Source: Veillonella parvula DSM 2008 (GTDB taxonomy: Bacteria; Bacillota; Negativicutes; Veillonellales; Veillonellaceae). From it: a stretch of 64,000 nt of DNA. Position numbers and translations under genes: made by a program. Location: positions 1,761,001 to 1,825,000 of the forward strand of contig NC_013520.1 of NCBI RefSeq assembly GCF_000024945.1, read 5' to 3'. The notes under the pieces are model-generated. The model had not been told where the DNA came from, did no database searches, and saw only the letters and a list, made by a program, of their open reading frames with translations. Each line of letters opens with the position of its first letter. Position 1 is the first letter of the stretch. Of the stretch, positions 34,758 to 45,328 are shown one piece after another.

Positions 34758-37700
34758 ATGAAGTCATCCAAAAATTGTAAGGTTACTGCTGCATTTCTTG
34801 CCGCAGCTGCGTTGGGTGGTGTTGCCCATGCCGAGCCTACACTTAACATGAATGATTTAGTAGGTACGAGTACCAGTGCTGAATCAACGACACAAAGTAC
34901 TACAAGTGTAGCAACTCCAGTCGTGAAACCAATGGCAACTCAGCCAGTCTTACCAACTACACCACAACCGGCCACCATTGTACAACAACAAGCACCACCG
35001 ATGGCACAACCTCAACCATCCTACATGATGCAACCAGCAACGGTTAGCCCTATACAAACTCAACAAGTTACACCATTACAAGCAGTACCGCAACAAGTAG
35101 TACCAATGCATTCTCAACAACAGGTTCAAACTCAACCTCAGTATGTTGTCAATAAAGATACAAAGGCTGTCATGGAACCTACATTAGCAATGCACAGTTT
35201 GATAAATGTACAACGAAAAACTGAACCTGTTACTATAGAGAAACCAGTGGATGGTAAGCAACAAGTACAAACTACACAAGTACAGCGTACACCTGTTGTT
35301 ATTCAACAAGAATCCATAGCTCCATTAACTGTATCAAATACTACAGTAACAAAAGCCGTGGTAGCAAAACAGAGGCTTACAATTCGAGATATCCAACGAG
35401 CTGAGCGTGAGCGTTTAGCTCAACTAGCCGCTGAAGAAGCCTCCCAACAAGAAAATTTATCACAAGCTGATCAACAACAACTTGCTCAAAAACAAGCTGA
35501 AGCTGAAGCTCAACGTCAAGCGGCACTACAAGCGCAGCAACAAGCAGAAGCCCAACGGCAATCAACTTTACAAGCGGAACAAGAACGTGTTGTAGCTCAA
35601 CAAGCCGAGGCTCAACGCCAAGCGGCTTTACGTGCTGAGCAGGAGCGTATTGCGGCCCAACAAGCTGAGCAAGCGCGTATTGCAGAAGAACGCCGTCAAG
35701 CGGCAGAGCAAGAACGCATTCGTATCCAAGAGGAACAACGCCGCATTGCTGAGCAACAGGCGGAACAAGAGCGTATCGCCGCGCAACAAGCTGAAGCTCA
35801 ACGCCAAGCGGCTATTAGAGCAGAGCAAGAACGTATCGCTGCTCAACAAGCCGAGGCTCAACGCCAAGCGGCTATTAAAGCAGAGCAAGAACGTATCGCG
35901 GCTCAGCAAGCTGAAGCTCAACGCCAAGCAGCTATTAAAGCTGAGCAAGAACGTTTAGCCGCTCAACAAGCGGAAGCTCAACGCCAAGCGGCTATTAAAG
36001 CTGAACAAGAGCGTATTGCCGCTCAACAAGCCGAAGCTCAACGTCAAGCGGCTATTAAAGCTGAGCAAGAACGTTTAGCCGCTCAACAAGCGGAAGCTCA
36101 ACGTCAAGCGGCTATTAAAGCTGAGCAAGAACGTTTAGCCGCTCAACAAGCAGAAGCTCAACGTCAAGCAGCTATTAAAGCAGAACAAGAACGTATCATC
36201 GCTCAACAAGCGGAAGCTCAACGCCAAGCGGCTTTAAAAGCTGAACGTGAGCGTATCCTCGCTCAACAAGCTGAAGAAGAACGCTTAGCTGCTGAAGAAG
36301 CAGCTCGCCAACGTGCCGAAGCTGCCACTAAAGCCGAAGCCGAACGACAAGCAGCTATTAGAGCAGAACAAGAACGTATTGCTGCTCAACAGGCTGAAGC
36401 TCAACGTCAAGCGGCTATTAAAGCAGAACAAGAACGTATTGCTGCTCAACAAGCTGAGGCTCAACGGCAAGCCTCTTTAAAAGCTGAACAAGAGCGTATC
36501 GCGGCCGAGAAAGCTAAAGCAGAACGCGAAGCTGCTATTAAGGCAGAGCAAGAACGTATTGCTGCTAAACAAGCGGAACTTGCAAGACAAGCTGCAATCC
36601 AAGAAGAACAAGAACGTTTAGCTGCTGAACAACTAGCAAAAGAAGAAGCGGCAGCTGCAGCTAAAGCTCGGGCTGAAGCAGAGGCAAAAGCTAAAGCAGA
36701 AGCGGACTCTGCTGCTAAAGCGCAAACTGAAGCTGAGGCAAAAGCTAAAGCAGAAGCAGATGCTGCAGCTAAAGCGCAAGCTGAAGCCGAGGCAAAAGCT
36801 AAAGCTGAATCTGAAGCCGAAGCAAAAGCTAAATCTGAGGCAGAGACTAAACAGGTTCAAGAAAGTAAATTACCGCAATCTTATGTAGATGCTCGTAATA
36901 CAGCCTCTACAAAAGGCTCTTCTGTAACAGAAGAGAAAAATATTCTTTCCCAACCAATGGATCCACCATTACAAGCCAATGCATCTGCAAAAATTAGCCT
37001 TGCCTTTGACGCGAAAAATTACGAATCTATGTCTACGACAGTAGATAATAAGGAAATCAAATATCGCGCCTTCGAGTATATCCCTTACGTGGCTAATCCA
37101 ATCGACATAGATCAGCAATACATGAACATTTATGTACCAGAGGAATATTTCAACAACGGCACTATCAACGGTTACAACACCCAAACAGCCCCTATCTTCA
37201 TGCCAAATGCGGTAGGCGGTTATATGCCAAGTCAAGCTATGACTCCAAAAATGGAAAATGGTAAGCCTAACAGTGTTCTTTACGCATTATCCCGTGGTTA
37301 TGTAGTAGCTTCCCCTGCTACACGTGGTCGTACCAATAAAGCTTCCGATGGCAACTTCATCGGTAAGGCCCCTGCAGTAATCGTTGACTTACAAGCGGCT
37401 ACAGCCTACTTACGCGCCAACGATTCCGCTATGCCAGGTAATGCAAACCGCATTATCACAAATGGTACAAGTGCAGGCGGTGGTGTATCCTTGTTACAAG
37501 GTGCAACTGGTAACAGCTCCGACTTCCAACCATATTTACAAGCATTAGGTGCAGCTACCGCGGCAACTAATGTATACGCAGTATCTGCGTATGCCCCTAT
37601 CACTAACCTCGATGCAGCTGATATGGCTTACGAATGGAGTTATAACGGCATTTCGTCCTTTAATAAAGTGACTATGTCCCCAGGTGAATTACCACAAGCC

Positions 37701-38438
37701 AATGTAGGCGGTACTCCTGCTCAACCACAACGCACAATGCAACGTGTAAACTTGAATGCAGACGATCTAGCATACTCCAAAATGCTTAGTGAACACTTCC
37801 CTGATTACGTAAATAACTTACAATTACGTGACTCTCTAGGTCGTGTTCTAAAACTCGATAAGAATGGTAATGGTACTTTCAAAAATTATGTAAAAGAATT
37901 TATCGTTGCTGCTGCTAATAAAGCACAAGCTAAAGGTACTGATTTATCTAAGCATACATACCTTGTACGTGATAATAAAACAGGGACCATCAAAGACATT
38001 AACTGGGAAGCATATAACCACTTTGTAAGCCGTTCTAAAGCGCCAGGCGCCTTTGACTCCCGTTCCAATGATACTGGTGAAAACAGTCTATTTGGTACAA
38101 GTACTACAGATAATAATCACTTTACAATTACTGCTGCATTACACGATACAACTACTAATCAAGATGTATACGTAGAAAATGCTAAGATTGTTACTATGAT
38201 GAACCCAATGAACTATCTCGGTTCTCCAGCTGCGACAAATGCACGATTCTATCGTATCCGTTACGGCACAGCTGACAGCAATACATCTGTTGCAATTCCT
38301 TTAATCGTAGGTACGCGTGCTCAAAACCTTGGGTACAGAGTAGATATGGCAACACCATTTGATGTAGATCATTCTGGTGATTACGATCTAGAAGAATTAT
38401 TCAACTGGATGGATAATATTGTTAAAAACGGTAGATAA
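34758..38438 (+). CDS. Secreted coiled-coil protein with C-terminal tannase-like alpha/beta hydrolase
   Basis: 1226 residues. A Sec signal peptide (about 1-26, ending AHA) is followed by a Gln/Pro/Thr-rich segment to about 220, then a long Ala/Gln/Glu/Lys/Arg-rich coiled coil (about 220-700), mainly 20-residue repeats of the AEAQRQAAIKAEQERIAAQQ type, then shorter AEAKAKAEA repeats. Residues about 745-1226 form an alpha/beta hydrolase like subtype B tannases: nucleophile Ser905 in GTSAGG followed by LLQGATGN, and the C-terminal DHSGDYDLEELF containing the probable catalytic His1205. It would hydrolyse galloyl or similar esters outside the inner membrane. Normal tannases are about 470 residues, so the N-terminal 740 residues are extra. 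No sorting motif is seen. Confidence 0.82.
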   Translation: MKSSKNCKVTAAFLAAAALGGVAHAEPTLNMNDLVGTSTSAESTTQSTTSVATPVVKPMATQPVLPTTPQPATIVQQQAPPMAQPQPSYMMQPATVSPIQTQQVTPLQAVPQQVVPMHSQQQVQTQPQYVVNKDTKAVMEPTLAMHSLINVQRKTEPVTIEKPVDGKQQVQTTQVQRTPVVIQQESIAPLTVSNTTVTKAVVAKQRLTIRDIQRAERERLAQLAAEEASQQENLSQADQQQLAQKQAEAEAQRQAALQAQQQAEAQRQSTLQAEQERVVAQQAEAQRQAALRAEQERIAAQQAEQARIAEERRQAAEQERIRIQEEQRRIAEQQAEQERIAAQQAEAQRQAAIRAEQERIAAQQAEAQRQAAIKAEQERIAAQQAEAQRQAAIKAEQERLAAQQAEAQRQAAIKAEQERIAAQQAEAQRQAAIKAEQERLAAQQAEAQRQAAIKAEQERLAAQQAEAQRQAAIKAEQERIIAQQAEAQRQAALKAERERILAQQAEEERLAAEEAARQRAEAATKAEAERQAAIRAEQERIAAQQAEAQRQAAIKAEQERIAAQQAEAQRQASLKAEQERIAAEKAKAEREAAIKAEQERIAAKQAELARQAAIQEEQERLAAEQLAKEEAAAAAKARAEAEAKAKAEADSAAKAQTEAEAKAKAEADAAAKAQAEAEAKAKAESEAEAKAKSEAETKQVQESKLPQSYVDARNTASTKGSSVTEEKNILSQPMDPPLQANASAKISLAFDAKNYESMSTTVDNKEIKYRAFEYIPYVANPIDIDQQYMNIYVPEEYFNNGTINGYNTQTAPIFMPNAVGGYMPSQAMTPKMENGKPNSVLYALSRGYVVASPATRGRTNKASDGNFIGKAPAVIVDLQAATAYLRANDSAMPGNANRIITNGTSAGGGVSLLQGATGNSSDFQPYLQALGAATAATNVYAVSAYAPITNLDAADMAYEWSYNGISSFNKVTMSPGELPQANVGGTPAQPQRTMQRVNLNADDLAYSKMLSEHFPDYVNNLQLRDSLGRVLKLDKNGNGTFKNYVKEFIVAAANKAQAKGTDLSKHTYLVRDNKTGTIKDINWEAYNHFVSRSKAPGAFDSRSNDTGENSLFGTSTTDNNHFTITAALHDTTTNQDVYVENAKIVTMMNPMNYLGSPAATNARFYRIRYGTADSNTSVAIPLIVGTRAQNLGYRVDMATPFDVDHSGDYDLEELFNWMDNIVKNGR
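35780..36250 (+). repeat. 60-bp in-frame tandem repeat array in the coiled-coil gene
   Basis: About eight consecutive 60-bp units encode near-identical 20-residue coiled-coil repeats; a shorter second block of the same unit follows at about 36340-36520, and 54-bp alanine/lysine-rich repeats at about 36650-36850. The units differ mostly at third codon positions. Copy number is likely to vary between strains and can be misassembled. Confidence 0.85.
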
Positions 38439-38465
38439 TTACAATTAAATACATACCAAAATACT

Positions 38466-38496
38466 AAAGGAGCTACCCAGTAGCTCCTTTTTTATA
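38466..38496 (+). terminator. Intrinsic terminator after the tannase-like gene
   Basis: AAAGGAGCTA (38466-38475) and TAGCTCCTTT (38481-38490) make a 10-bp stem with a 5-nt loop, followed by T-rich sequence. Confidence 0.88.
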
Positions 38497-38626
38497 TACA
38501 ATTATAATTTTCTTGTGTATTCAATAATAAATATTATTGTAAAAGACCCGCCCCCACTATCAATAATCTGCACCATTATCTACTCAGTACATTACCTATT
38601 ACAATAACAAATGAATTCAGAAAAAA

Positions 38627-38658
38627 GGATGCTCCCTGTAAAATACAGGGAAACATCC
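38627..38658 (-). terminator. Intrinsic terminator after cysK
   Basis: On the minus strand TCCCTGTA, TTT, TACAGGGA is flanked by GGATG/CATCC pairs and followed by six T residues. It lies 52 bases past the cysK stop. Confidence 0.85.
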
Positions 38659-38710
38659 ATGTGTTTGAGCCAGTAGAAAGCAACTGTTATGCTTTCACCA
38701 TGATAGGTGA

Positions 38711-39646
38711 TTAAACTTCAGGGAATAAAGCTGTAGATAAGTAGCGTTCGCCTGTATCAGGGAGAATTACTACAATATTTTTACCTTTATTCTCAGGGCG
38801 TTTTGCCAATTCTTGAGCCGCCCAAAGCGCAGCACCAGAGGAAATACCTACCAATACGCCTTCTGTGTGACCGAAGGCTTGAGATGTAGCAAAAGCATCC
38901 TCGTTAGAAACTTGGATTACTTCATCGTAAATGTTAGTATCCAATGTATCTGGAATGAAGCCAGCACCTAAGCCTTGGATCTTATGAGGGCCTGGTTTAC
39001 CATTAGATAATACAGGAGAGTCTGCTGGTTCTACGGCAACCACATGTACATCAGGGTTTTGTTCTTTTAAGTAACGACCTGCACCTGTCAACGTACCGCC
39101 TGTACCAACACCAGATACGTAGATATCTACGGTACCATCAGTATCTTGCCAGATTTCAGGGCCAGTTGTTCTGTAGTGAATTGCAGGATTAGCTTGATTT
39201 ACGAACTGACCTGCTTCAATAGCACCAGCTGTAGCCGTTACGATTTCCTTAGCTTTTGCAATAGCGCCTTTCATACCAAGAGAACCGTCAGTCAATACGA
39301 GCTGAGCACCATAACCAAGCATTAATTTACGGCGTTCAATGGACATCGTTTCAGGCATTACGATTACAACTTTATAGCCAAGCGCAGCACCTACAGCAGA
39401 TAGGCCAATACCAGTATTACCAGATGTAGCTTCTACAATTGTACCGCCTGGTTGTAATTCACCAGATTCAACTGCAGCTTGAATGATTGCTGCTGCGATA
39501 CGGTCTTTTACGGAACCGCCTGGGTTGAAGTATTCCAATTTTGCGAAAATATTAGCGTTTGCACCATATTTTTTACCAAAACGTGTAGCAGCTAATAATG
39601 GTGTTTTACCAATTAATTCAACAAAAGATTTTGCAATTTTAGACAT
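38711..39646 (-). CDS. cysK: Cysteine synthase (O-acetylserine sulfhydrylase)
   Basis: 311 residues from ATG 39646, which has AAGGAGTGACC upstream; a GTG at 39655 is too close to that site. The PLP lysine is Lys47 in NPGGSVKDRIA, the phosphate-binding GTGGTLTG loop lies near 178-185, and SGNTGIGL lies near 72-79. Makes cysteine from O-acetylserine and sulfide. It follows the Rrf2-type regulator gene by 15 bases on the same strand, an arrangement seen with CymR-like control of cysteine metabolism. Confidence 0.94.
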   Translation of the reverse strand: MSKIAKSFVELIGKTPLLAATRFGKKYGANANIFAKLEYFNPGGSVKDRIAAAIIQAAVESGELQPGGTIVEATSGNTGIGLSAVGAALGYKVVIVMPETMSIERRKLMLGYGAQLVLTDGSLGMKGAIAKAKEIVTATAGAIEAGQFVNQANPAIHYRTTGPEIWQDTDGTVDIYVSGVGTGGTLTGAGRYLKEQNPDVHVVAVEPADSPVLSNGKPGPHKIQGLGAGFIPDTLDTNIYDEVIQVSNEDAFATSQAFGHTEGVLVGISSGAALWAAQELAKRPENKGKNIVVILPDTGERYLSTALFPEV

Positions 39647-39661
39647 AGTGGTCACTCCTTA

Positions 39662-40111
39662 TTAAATAGAACCATCCCAATTATCATATTTTGTATCAAG
39701 TTTAGCGTAAGTCCCATCAATTACATCTTGTAGGGTTACGTTTTCTAAATAATCATGAATATAGTTTTGTAAGCCTGCCCAGAAACCAACGGTGCGTTCG
39801 TTGATTACTGTATCAGTACTTACCCCTTCATCAAGGGTAGATATGATAGCCATCGATTCCTCAGTAGCAAGCAATATTTCAATAATTGTGTACTCCTTAG
39901 GGCTTTTAGACAATCGATATCCGCCGTATTTACCGCGGATACTATCCACTAGGTTAGCAGCGCCTAAACGAGCTACGATACCTTCTAGGTATTTTTCAGA
40001 TATGCCTTGTCGTTCTGCCACAGATCGCAAGGAAACTGGTTTATCTTGCCCTTGCTCTGCCAAATCGATGAGAACCATCAATGCATAACGACCTTTTGTG
40101 GAAATCCTCAT
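39662..40111 (-). CDS. Rrf2-family regulator, CymR-like
   Basis: 149 residues with the Rrf2 winged helix: MRISTKGRYALMVLIDLA at the start, the recognition helix region SEKYLEGIVARLGAANLV, and the wing RGKYGGYRLSKSP. It contains no cysteine, so it cannot bind an Fe-S cluster as IscR does and fits the CymR type that senses O-acetylserine through CysK. The downstream neighbour is cysK. Tandem 27-bp repeats at 40183-40237 lie in its upstream region and may be its promoter or operator. Confidence 0.88.
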   Translation of the reverse strand: MRISTKGRYALMVLIDLAEQGQDKPVSLRSVAERQGISEKYLEGIVARLGAANLVDSIRGKYGGYRLSKSPKEYTIIEILLATEESMAIISTLDEGVSTDTVINERTVGFWAGLQNYIHDYLENVTLQDVIDGTYAKLDTKYDNWDGSI

Positions 40112-40182
40112 ATATCTTGCCTTTCTTTGTAAACGTTAGTGTTAAACACACCCATATTAAAAAGTGCTTATATTATATTTAT

Positions 40183-40237
40183 AAAGCTATTTATAAAACC
40201 TTTCACATTTAAAGCTATTTATAAAACCTTTCACATT
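40183..40237. repeat. Two 27-bp direct repeats upstream of the Rrf2 regulator
   Basis: AAAGCTATTTATAAAACC plus TTTCACATT occurs twice with a 28-base period (40183-40209, 40211-40237), identical in both copies. Each contains a CTTTCAC word and a TTTATAAA segment that could be a -10 region on the minus strand. Either a duplicated promoter or a pair of regulator sites is possible. Confidence 0.75.
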
Positions 40238-40319
40238 AATAGGAATTAATTTCATTATAGACCACTCACTATAAAAATGCAAGAACTTATTTCCTACTTT
40301 TATAAAGGGATATTAACAA

Positions 40320-40352
40320 CACAAAAGGACCAGCCCGAAGGCCAGTCCTTTT
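40320..40352. terminator. Bidirectional terminator-like hairpin
   Basis: AAAAGGAC and GTCCTTTT arms with an imperfect GC-rich inner stem (CAGCC..GGCCAG) and T-rich ends. It probably ends ahpC transcription, about 165 bases after the ahpC stop. Confidence 0.7.
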
Positions 40353-40387
40353 GCGTATAGTTTGTAGTTTGTTATATGAGGTTTACC

Positions 40388-40501
40388 ATGATGAATTGGA
40401 GAGGGTTCATCTGGTATTGGGACTTACCGTATCGTCAGGAAAACGATGCGCGCCCGTGTTTATGTTATTTGAGGAGTTATCTAGATTACTCTAGCATTTA
40501 A
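40388..40501 (+). CDS. Possible 37-residue small ORF antisense to the ahpC 3' region
   Basis: ATG at 40388 (second ATG at 40391) after TGAGGTTTACC opens a 37-codon frame rich in Trp, Tyr and Arg, starting MMNWRGFIWYWDL. The DNA also has stem-forming words (GATGAA/TTCATC, ATCGT/ACGAT), so it may instead be the structured 3' end of the ahpC transcript. No family was recognised. Confidence 0.2.
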   Translation: MMNWRGFIWYWDLPYRQENDARPCLCYLRSYLDYSSI

Positions 40502-40516
40502 GTATAAGTTTCTTAA

Positions 40517-41080
40517 TTAGATTTTACCTACAAGATCAAGACCTGGTTTCAAAGTGTCTTTACCTGGCTTCCAACGTGCAGGGCACACTTGATCGCCATG
40601 TTTAGCTACGAATTGAGCAGCTTGTACTTTGCGAACCAATTCTTCAGCGGAACGGCCGATACCCATATCATGAATTTCTGCTGTACGCACGAAGCCTTCT
40701 GGATCTACTACGAATGTACCACGGTAAGCCATAGCAGATTCTTCTTGGAATACATCGAAGAAGTCAGCCAATTCATGTTTTTTGTCAGCTAACATGTAGT
40801 ACTCGATTTTATTGATGCTTGGAGAAGCATCAGACCATGCTTTGTGAACGAATTCGGAGTCACAAGATACGGAGTAAACTTCGCAACCCAATTCTTTCAA
40901 CTCTGCATAAGAGTTTTGTACGTCTTCCAACTCAGTAGGGCATACGAATGTAAAGTCTGCTGGATAGAATACGAATACAGACCATTTACCCAACACGTCT
41001 GCAGTGCTAACTTTTACCAATTCAGGTTTTTTGAAAGCATCAAGTGTAAATTCAGGAAGTTGTTTACCAATAATAGACAT
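40517..41080 (-). CDS. ahpC: Peroxiredoxin AhpC (typical 2-Cys)
   Basis: 187 residues. Peroxidatic Cys47 lies in FTFVCPTE and resolving Cys166 in QVCPARW, the typical 2-Cys AhpC pattern. It reduces peroxides; the usual electron donor AhpF is not in the window. The ATG follows AAGGAGG. The promoter is TTGCAA-17-TATTAT on the minus strand near 41172-41200, with an imperfect TGATATTTGTTATTA sequence over the spacer that resembles a PerR/Fur-type site, tentative only. A monocistronic stress gene is likely. Confidence 0.93.
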   Translation of the reverse strand: MSIIGKQLPEFTLDAFKKPELVKVSTADVLGKWSVFVFYPADFTFVCPTELEDVQNSYAELKELGCEVYSVSCDSEFVHKAWSDASPSINKIEYYMLADKKHELADFFDVFQEESAMAYRGTFVVDPEGFVRTAEIHDMGIGRSAEELVRKVQAAQFVAKHGDQVCPARWKPGKDTLKPGLDLVGKI

Positions 41081-41258
41081 GTTATGTCCTCCTTATTTGA
41101 GTTCCATATTTAACGAATATATTTATATTGGTGTACTTAACACCATATCTATATCTATCTTTGTCTATATAATAACAAATATCATTCAATATTGCAAGTG
41201 TTATTTTTAAATTTATCGATATATTTTTCCAACTTTTTTCGATGTGAGCAAAAAAAGA

Positions 41259-41290
41259 AGAAAGATGCTCATTTCTGAGCACCTTTCTTT
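41259..41290 (-). terminator. Terminator overlapping the stop codon of the gene at 41269
   Basis: On the minus strand TGCTCA and TGAGCA, extended by GAAAG/CTTTC pairs, form a hairpin followed by a long T-tract. The stop codon of the small gene lies inside the stem. Confidence 0.8.
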
Positions 41291-41484
41291 TTTTTACGTA
41301 CTACAATAGACTTACTGTTCACAGTAGCGTGATCAAAAGCGATTAAACCCGCTATATTAGCAAGCCCTCTTCGTGCTATGTGACCAGTTGTAGATTGTTC
41401 TTTTCCCGATTTACCATATACAAACTGCTCTAGTTTGAGTGCAGCTAATATAAATAAACCTATAATAGATAAAACAGATCCCAT
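41269..41484 (-). CDS. Small membrane-anchored basic protein, unknown function
   Basis: 71 residues: one hydrophobic segment (about 3-18) followed by a basic, Gly-rich tail ending in a lysine run. No family recognised. It begins 9 bases after the pyrG stop and ends in a terminator, so it is probably the last gene of the argS-pyrG transcription unit. It is likely real because of position and composition; function is unknown. Confidence 0.6.
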   Translation of the reverse strand: MGSVLSIIGLFILAALKLEQFVYGKSGKEQSTTGHIARRGLANIAGLIAFDHATVNSKSIVVRKKKKGAQK

Positions 41485-41493
41485 CGTTTTAAT

Positions 41494-43116
<1,623 letters not shown>

Positions 43117-43119
43117 CTA

Positions 43120-44853
43120 TTACATTTTTTCCGGAGCGGAAATACCTAAAATACCCAAGCCTTGACGAAGAACGAGGGCAATCGCTGTAATTAATCCAAG
43201 ACGAGCTTGTTGTAATGCTGGATCTACGCCAATGATACGACCTTGACGGTAGAATGAATGGAACATGCTTGCCAAATCGTATAAGTACCGAGCAATACGA
43301 TGAGGTGCACGATGTTCAGCAGCTTGAACAACCTCTTCCGGATATTCAGCTAATTTCTTAATTAATTCTAATTCCATTTCACTTGTAAGTGTTGTGAAAT
43401 CAGTTTCACTATAATCGCCAAATGCGATGCCAGCTTCACGCACTTGGTTGTAAATACTGTGAATACGAGCATGAGCATATTGGATATAATACACCGGATT
43501 GTCATTACTGCGAGATTTTGCCAAATTAATATCAAAATCAAGTTGGCTATCCAAGGAACGCATCAAGAAGAAGTAACGAGATGCATCTACACCAACTTCA
43601 TCGATTAATTCATCTAATGTAACGCTATCACCGCTACGTTTAGACAATTTAACTAGTTGTCCGTCACGGAACAATGCTACCATTTGTAATAGCAATACTG
43701 TTAATTTATCAGGGTCATAACCGAACGCCGCCATAGCCGCTTTTACACGGCATACATAACCATGGTGGTCAGCGCCCCAAATATCAATCATTTCTTTAAA
43801 GCCACGATCAAATTTATTGCGATGATACGCAATATCTGCCGCCAAATATGTAGGAACCCCATTATCACGGATAACTACGCGGTCTTTATCATCGCCATAG
43901 TCAGTAGATTTTAACCACAAAGCTCCTTCTTTTTCATACACTTTACCTAGAGCCTTCAACGCCTCTACGGAGTGATGAATTTCATCAGTTTCATGAACTG
44001 TACGTTCAGAGAACCAGTTATCGAACGTAACGCGGAAGTTTCTTAATGTTTCCTCTAAGCGAGCTAATTTTTCTTTTAAGCCCTCTTCCTTAAACAAGGC
44101 TACACGATCTGCTTCGTTCATAGCATTTAATTTATCAAAGCCTTCGCGTTCTGCAATTGCTTTCGCTGTTTCAATAATATCTGGACCACGATAGCCATTT
44201 TCAGGGAACACTAATGCTCCTTCTGGAATATCGAACTCAGGCATGGAACCGTCTTCATTGCGTTTAGGCGGGAATACTAATGTAGCACCTTGTAACTCTT
44301 GGAAACGGTACTCAATGGAAATAGCCATGTTGTCGATTTGATTGCCTGCATCATTGATATAGTATTCAGATTGTACATTGTAACCCGCTGCACGTAACAA
44401 GTTTACAAGAGCACTACCGTATGCAGCACCGCGACCATGACCAACATGCAATGGTCCTGTAGGGTTTGCACTTACGTACTCTACTTGAATCGTATCGCGC
44501 GCACGCAATGGTTGAACACCATACTCAGTACCAGCATTCAAAATGGCTTTTAACGTATCATACACCATATCAGATTTCAAAAAGAAATTAATAAAACCTG
44601 CGCCGGCAACCTCAGCACGTTCAAGCCAAGCAAAATTCATATGACTAATCAAAGCTTCAGCAATAGCTCGAGGATTTTGACGAGCTACACGAGCGGATTG
44701 CATAGCGATGTTTGTAGAAAAATCACCGAATTCCTTTTGAGGTGGCACTTCGAGAACGATTTCTGGATATTCCCCAGCCGGCAAATCACCGCTGTTAATC
44801 GTATCTTGTAATGCCTGTTCAATCCCCGATTTCAGGATTTCCTTCATGTCCAT
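43120..44853 (-). CDS. argS: Arginyl-tRNA synthetase
   Basis: 577 residues, class I synthetase. The HIGH-type motif is HVGHGRG after SANPTGPL (about residues 130-145), and the KMSKS-type loop is KLSKRSGDS near 380. The C-terminal anticodon-binding DALR domain is intact. ATG 44853 is chosen because GGGAGG lies 9 bases upstream; it overlaps the end of the DUF1934 gene by 35 bases. A DUF1934-argS neighbourhood is also seen in B. subtilis (ywiB-argS). Confidence 0.95.
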   Translation of the reverse strand: MDMKEILKSGIEQALQDTINSGDLPAGEYPEIVLEVPPQKEFGDFSTNIAMQSARVARQNPRAIAEALISHMNFAWLERAEVAGAGFINFFLKSDMVYDTLKAILNAGTEYGVQPLRARDTIQVEYVSANPTGPLHVGHGRGAAYGSALVNLLRAAGYNVQSEYYINDAGNQIDNMAISIEYRFQELQGATLVFPPKRNEDGSMPEFDIPEGALVFPENGYRGPDIIETAKAIAEREGFDKLNAMNEADRVALFKEEGLKEKLARLEETLRNFRVTFDNWFSERTVHETDEIHHSVEALKALGKVYEKEGALWLKSTDYGDDKDRVVIRDNGVPTYLAADIAYHRNKFDRGFKEMIDIWGADHHGYVCRVKAAMAAFGYDPDKLTVLLLQMVALFRDGQLVKLSKRSGDSVTLDELIDEVGVDASRYFFLMRSLDSQLDFDINLAKSRSNDNPVYYIQYAHARIHSIYNQVREAGIAFGDYSETDFTTLTSEMELELIKKLAEYPEEVVQAAEHRAPHRIARYLYDLASMFHSFYRQGRIIGVDPALQQARLGLITAIALVLRQGLGILGISAPEKM

Positions 44854-45283
44854 GCTCTATATCCTCCCGCACGTCTATATCTAACTGATTATAAAATTGC
44901 CATTCACCTTCGACGGAAATATCATATCCTAAATGAACATGACCTACACCATCGTGAAAGTCTACTGTTAATTCATGAGTATTTACGGCCATATGTAAAT
45001 CACCATATGGTGTTTCATATACGGCTTCGCGTTCTTCACCACGGACGTATTGATGACGCATATTGACAGCCCCTGTTCGGAGCAACACGATAGAATCATC
45101 ATGGATTTTAATGGTCGTCTTAACCCCATCCAATCCAGTCACACTAGATTCTTCGTAACGCACATATTGAGCATTACCCTTTTCATGTGACGTACCTGGG
45201 GAAATCAGTTCCACTACGGTATCCTTGCCATCCATATCTCGTTGTACACTCTTTACGGACACTAGAACCCGCTTCATTTTCAA
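44819..45283 (-). CDS. DUF1934 (YwiB-like) beta-barrel protein
   Basis: 154 residues of the DUF1934 family, a calycin-like small beta-barrel with an alternating hydrophobic pattern (e.g. YVRYEESSVTG, TTIKIHDDSIVLLRTG). It is upstream of and overlaps argS by 35 bases, as ywiB neighbours argS in Bacillus. The ATG follows GGAGGTT; an internal Met at residue 3 gives an alternative start. Biochemical function is not known for the family. Confidence 0.82.
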   Translation of the reverse strand: MKMKRVLVSVKSVQRDMDGKDTVVELISPGTSHEKGNAQYVRYEESSVTGLDGVKTTIKIHDDSIVLLRTGAVNMRHQYVRGEEREAVYETPYGDLHMAVNTHELTVDFHDGVGHVHLGYDISVEGEWQFYNQLDIDVREDIEHGHEGNPEIGD

Positions 45284-45328
45284 CCTCCGTGGTAGTAATT
45301 AATCATCATATTATACCATAATCAAGGA

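Noticed and set aside
35632-35958. Overlapping ORFs on both strands of the coiled-coil repeat array
   Set aside because: The 60-bp repeats have a length divisible by three, so other frames also stay open; they are by-products of the repeat.
35780-36250. Regular 60-bp repeats considered as a CRISPR array
   Set aside because: The repeats are contiguous without unique spacers and encode an in-frame coiled coil.
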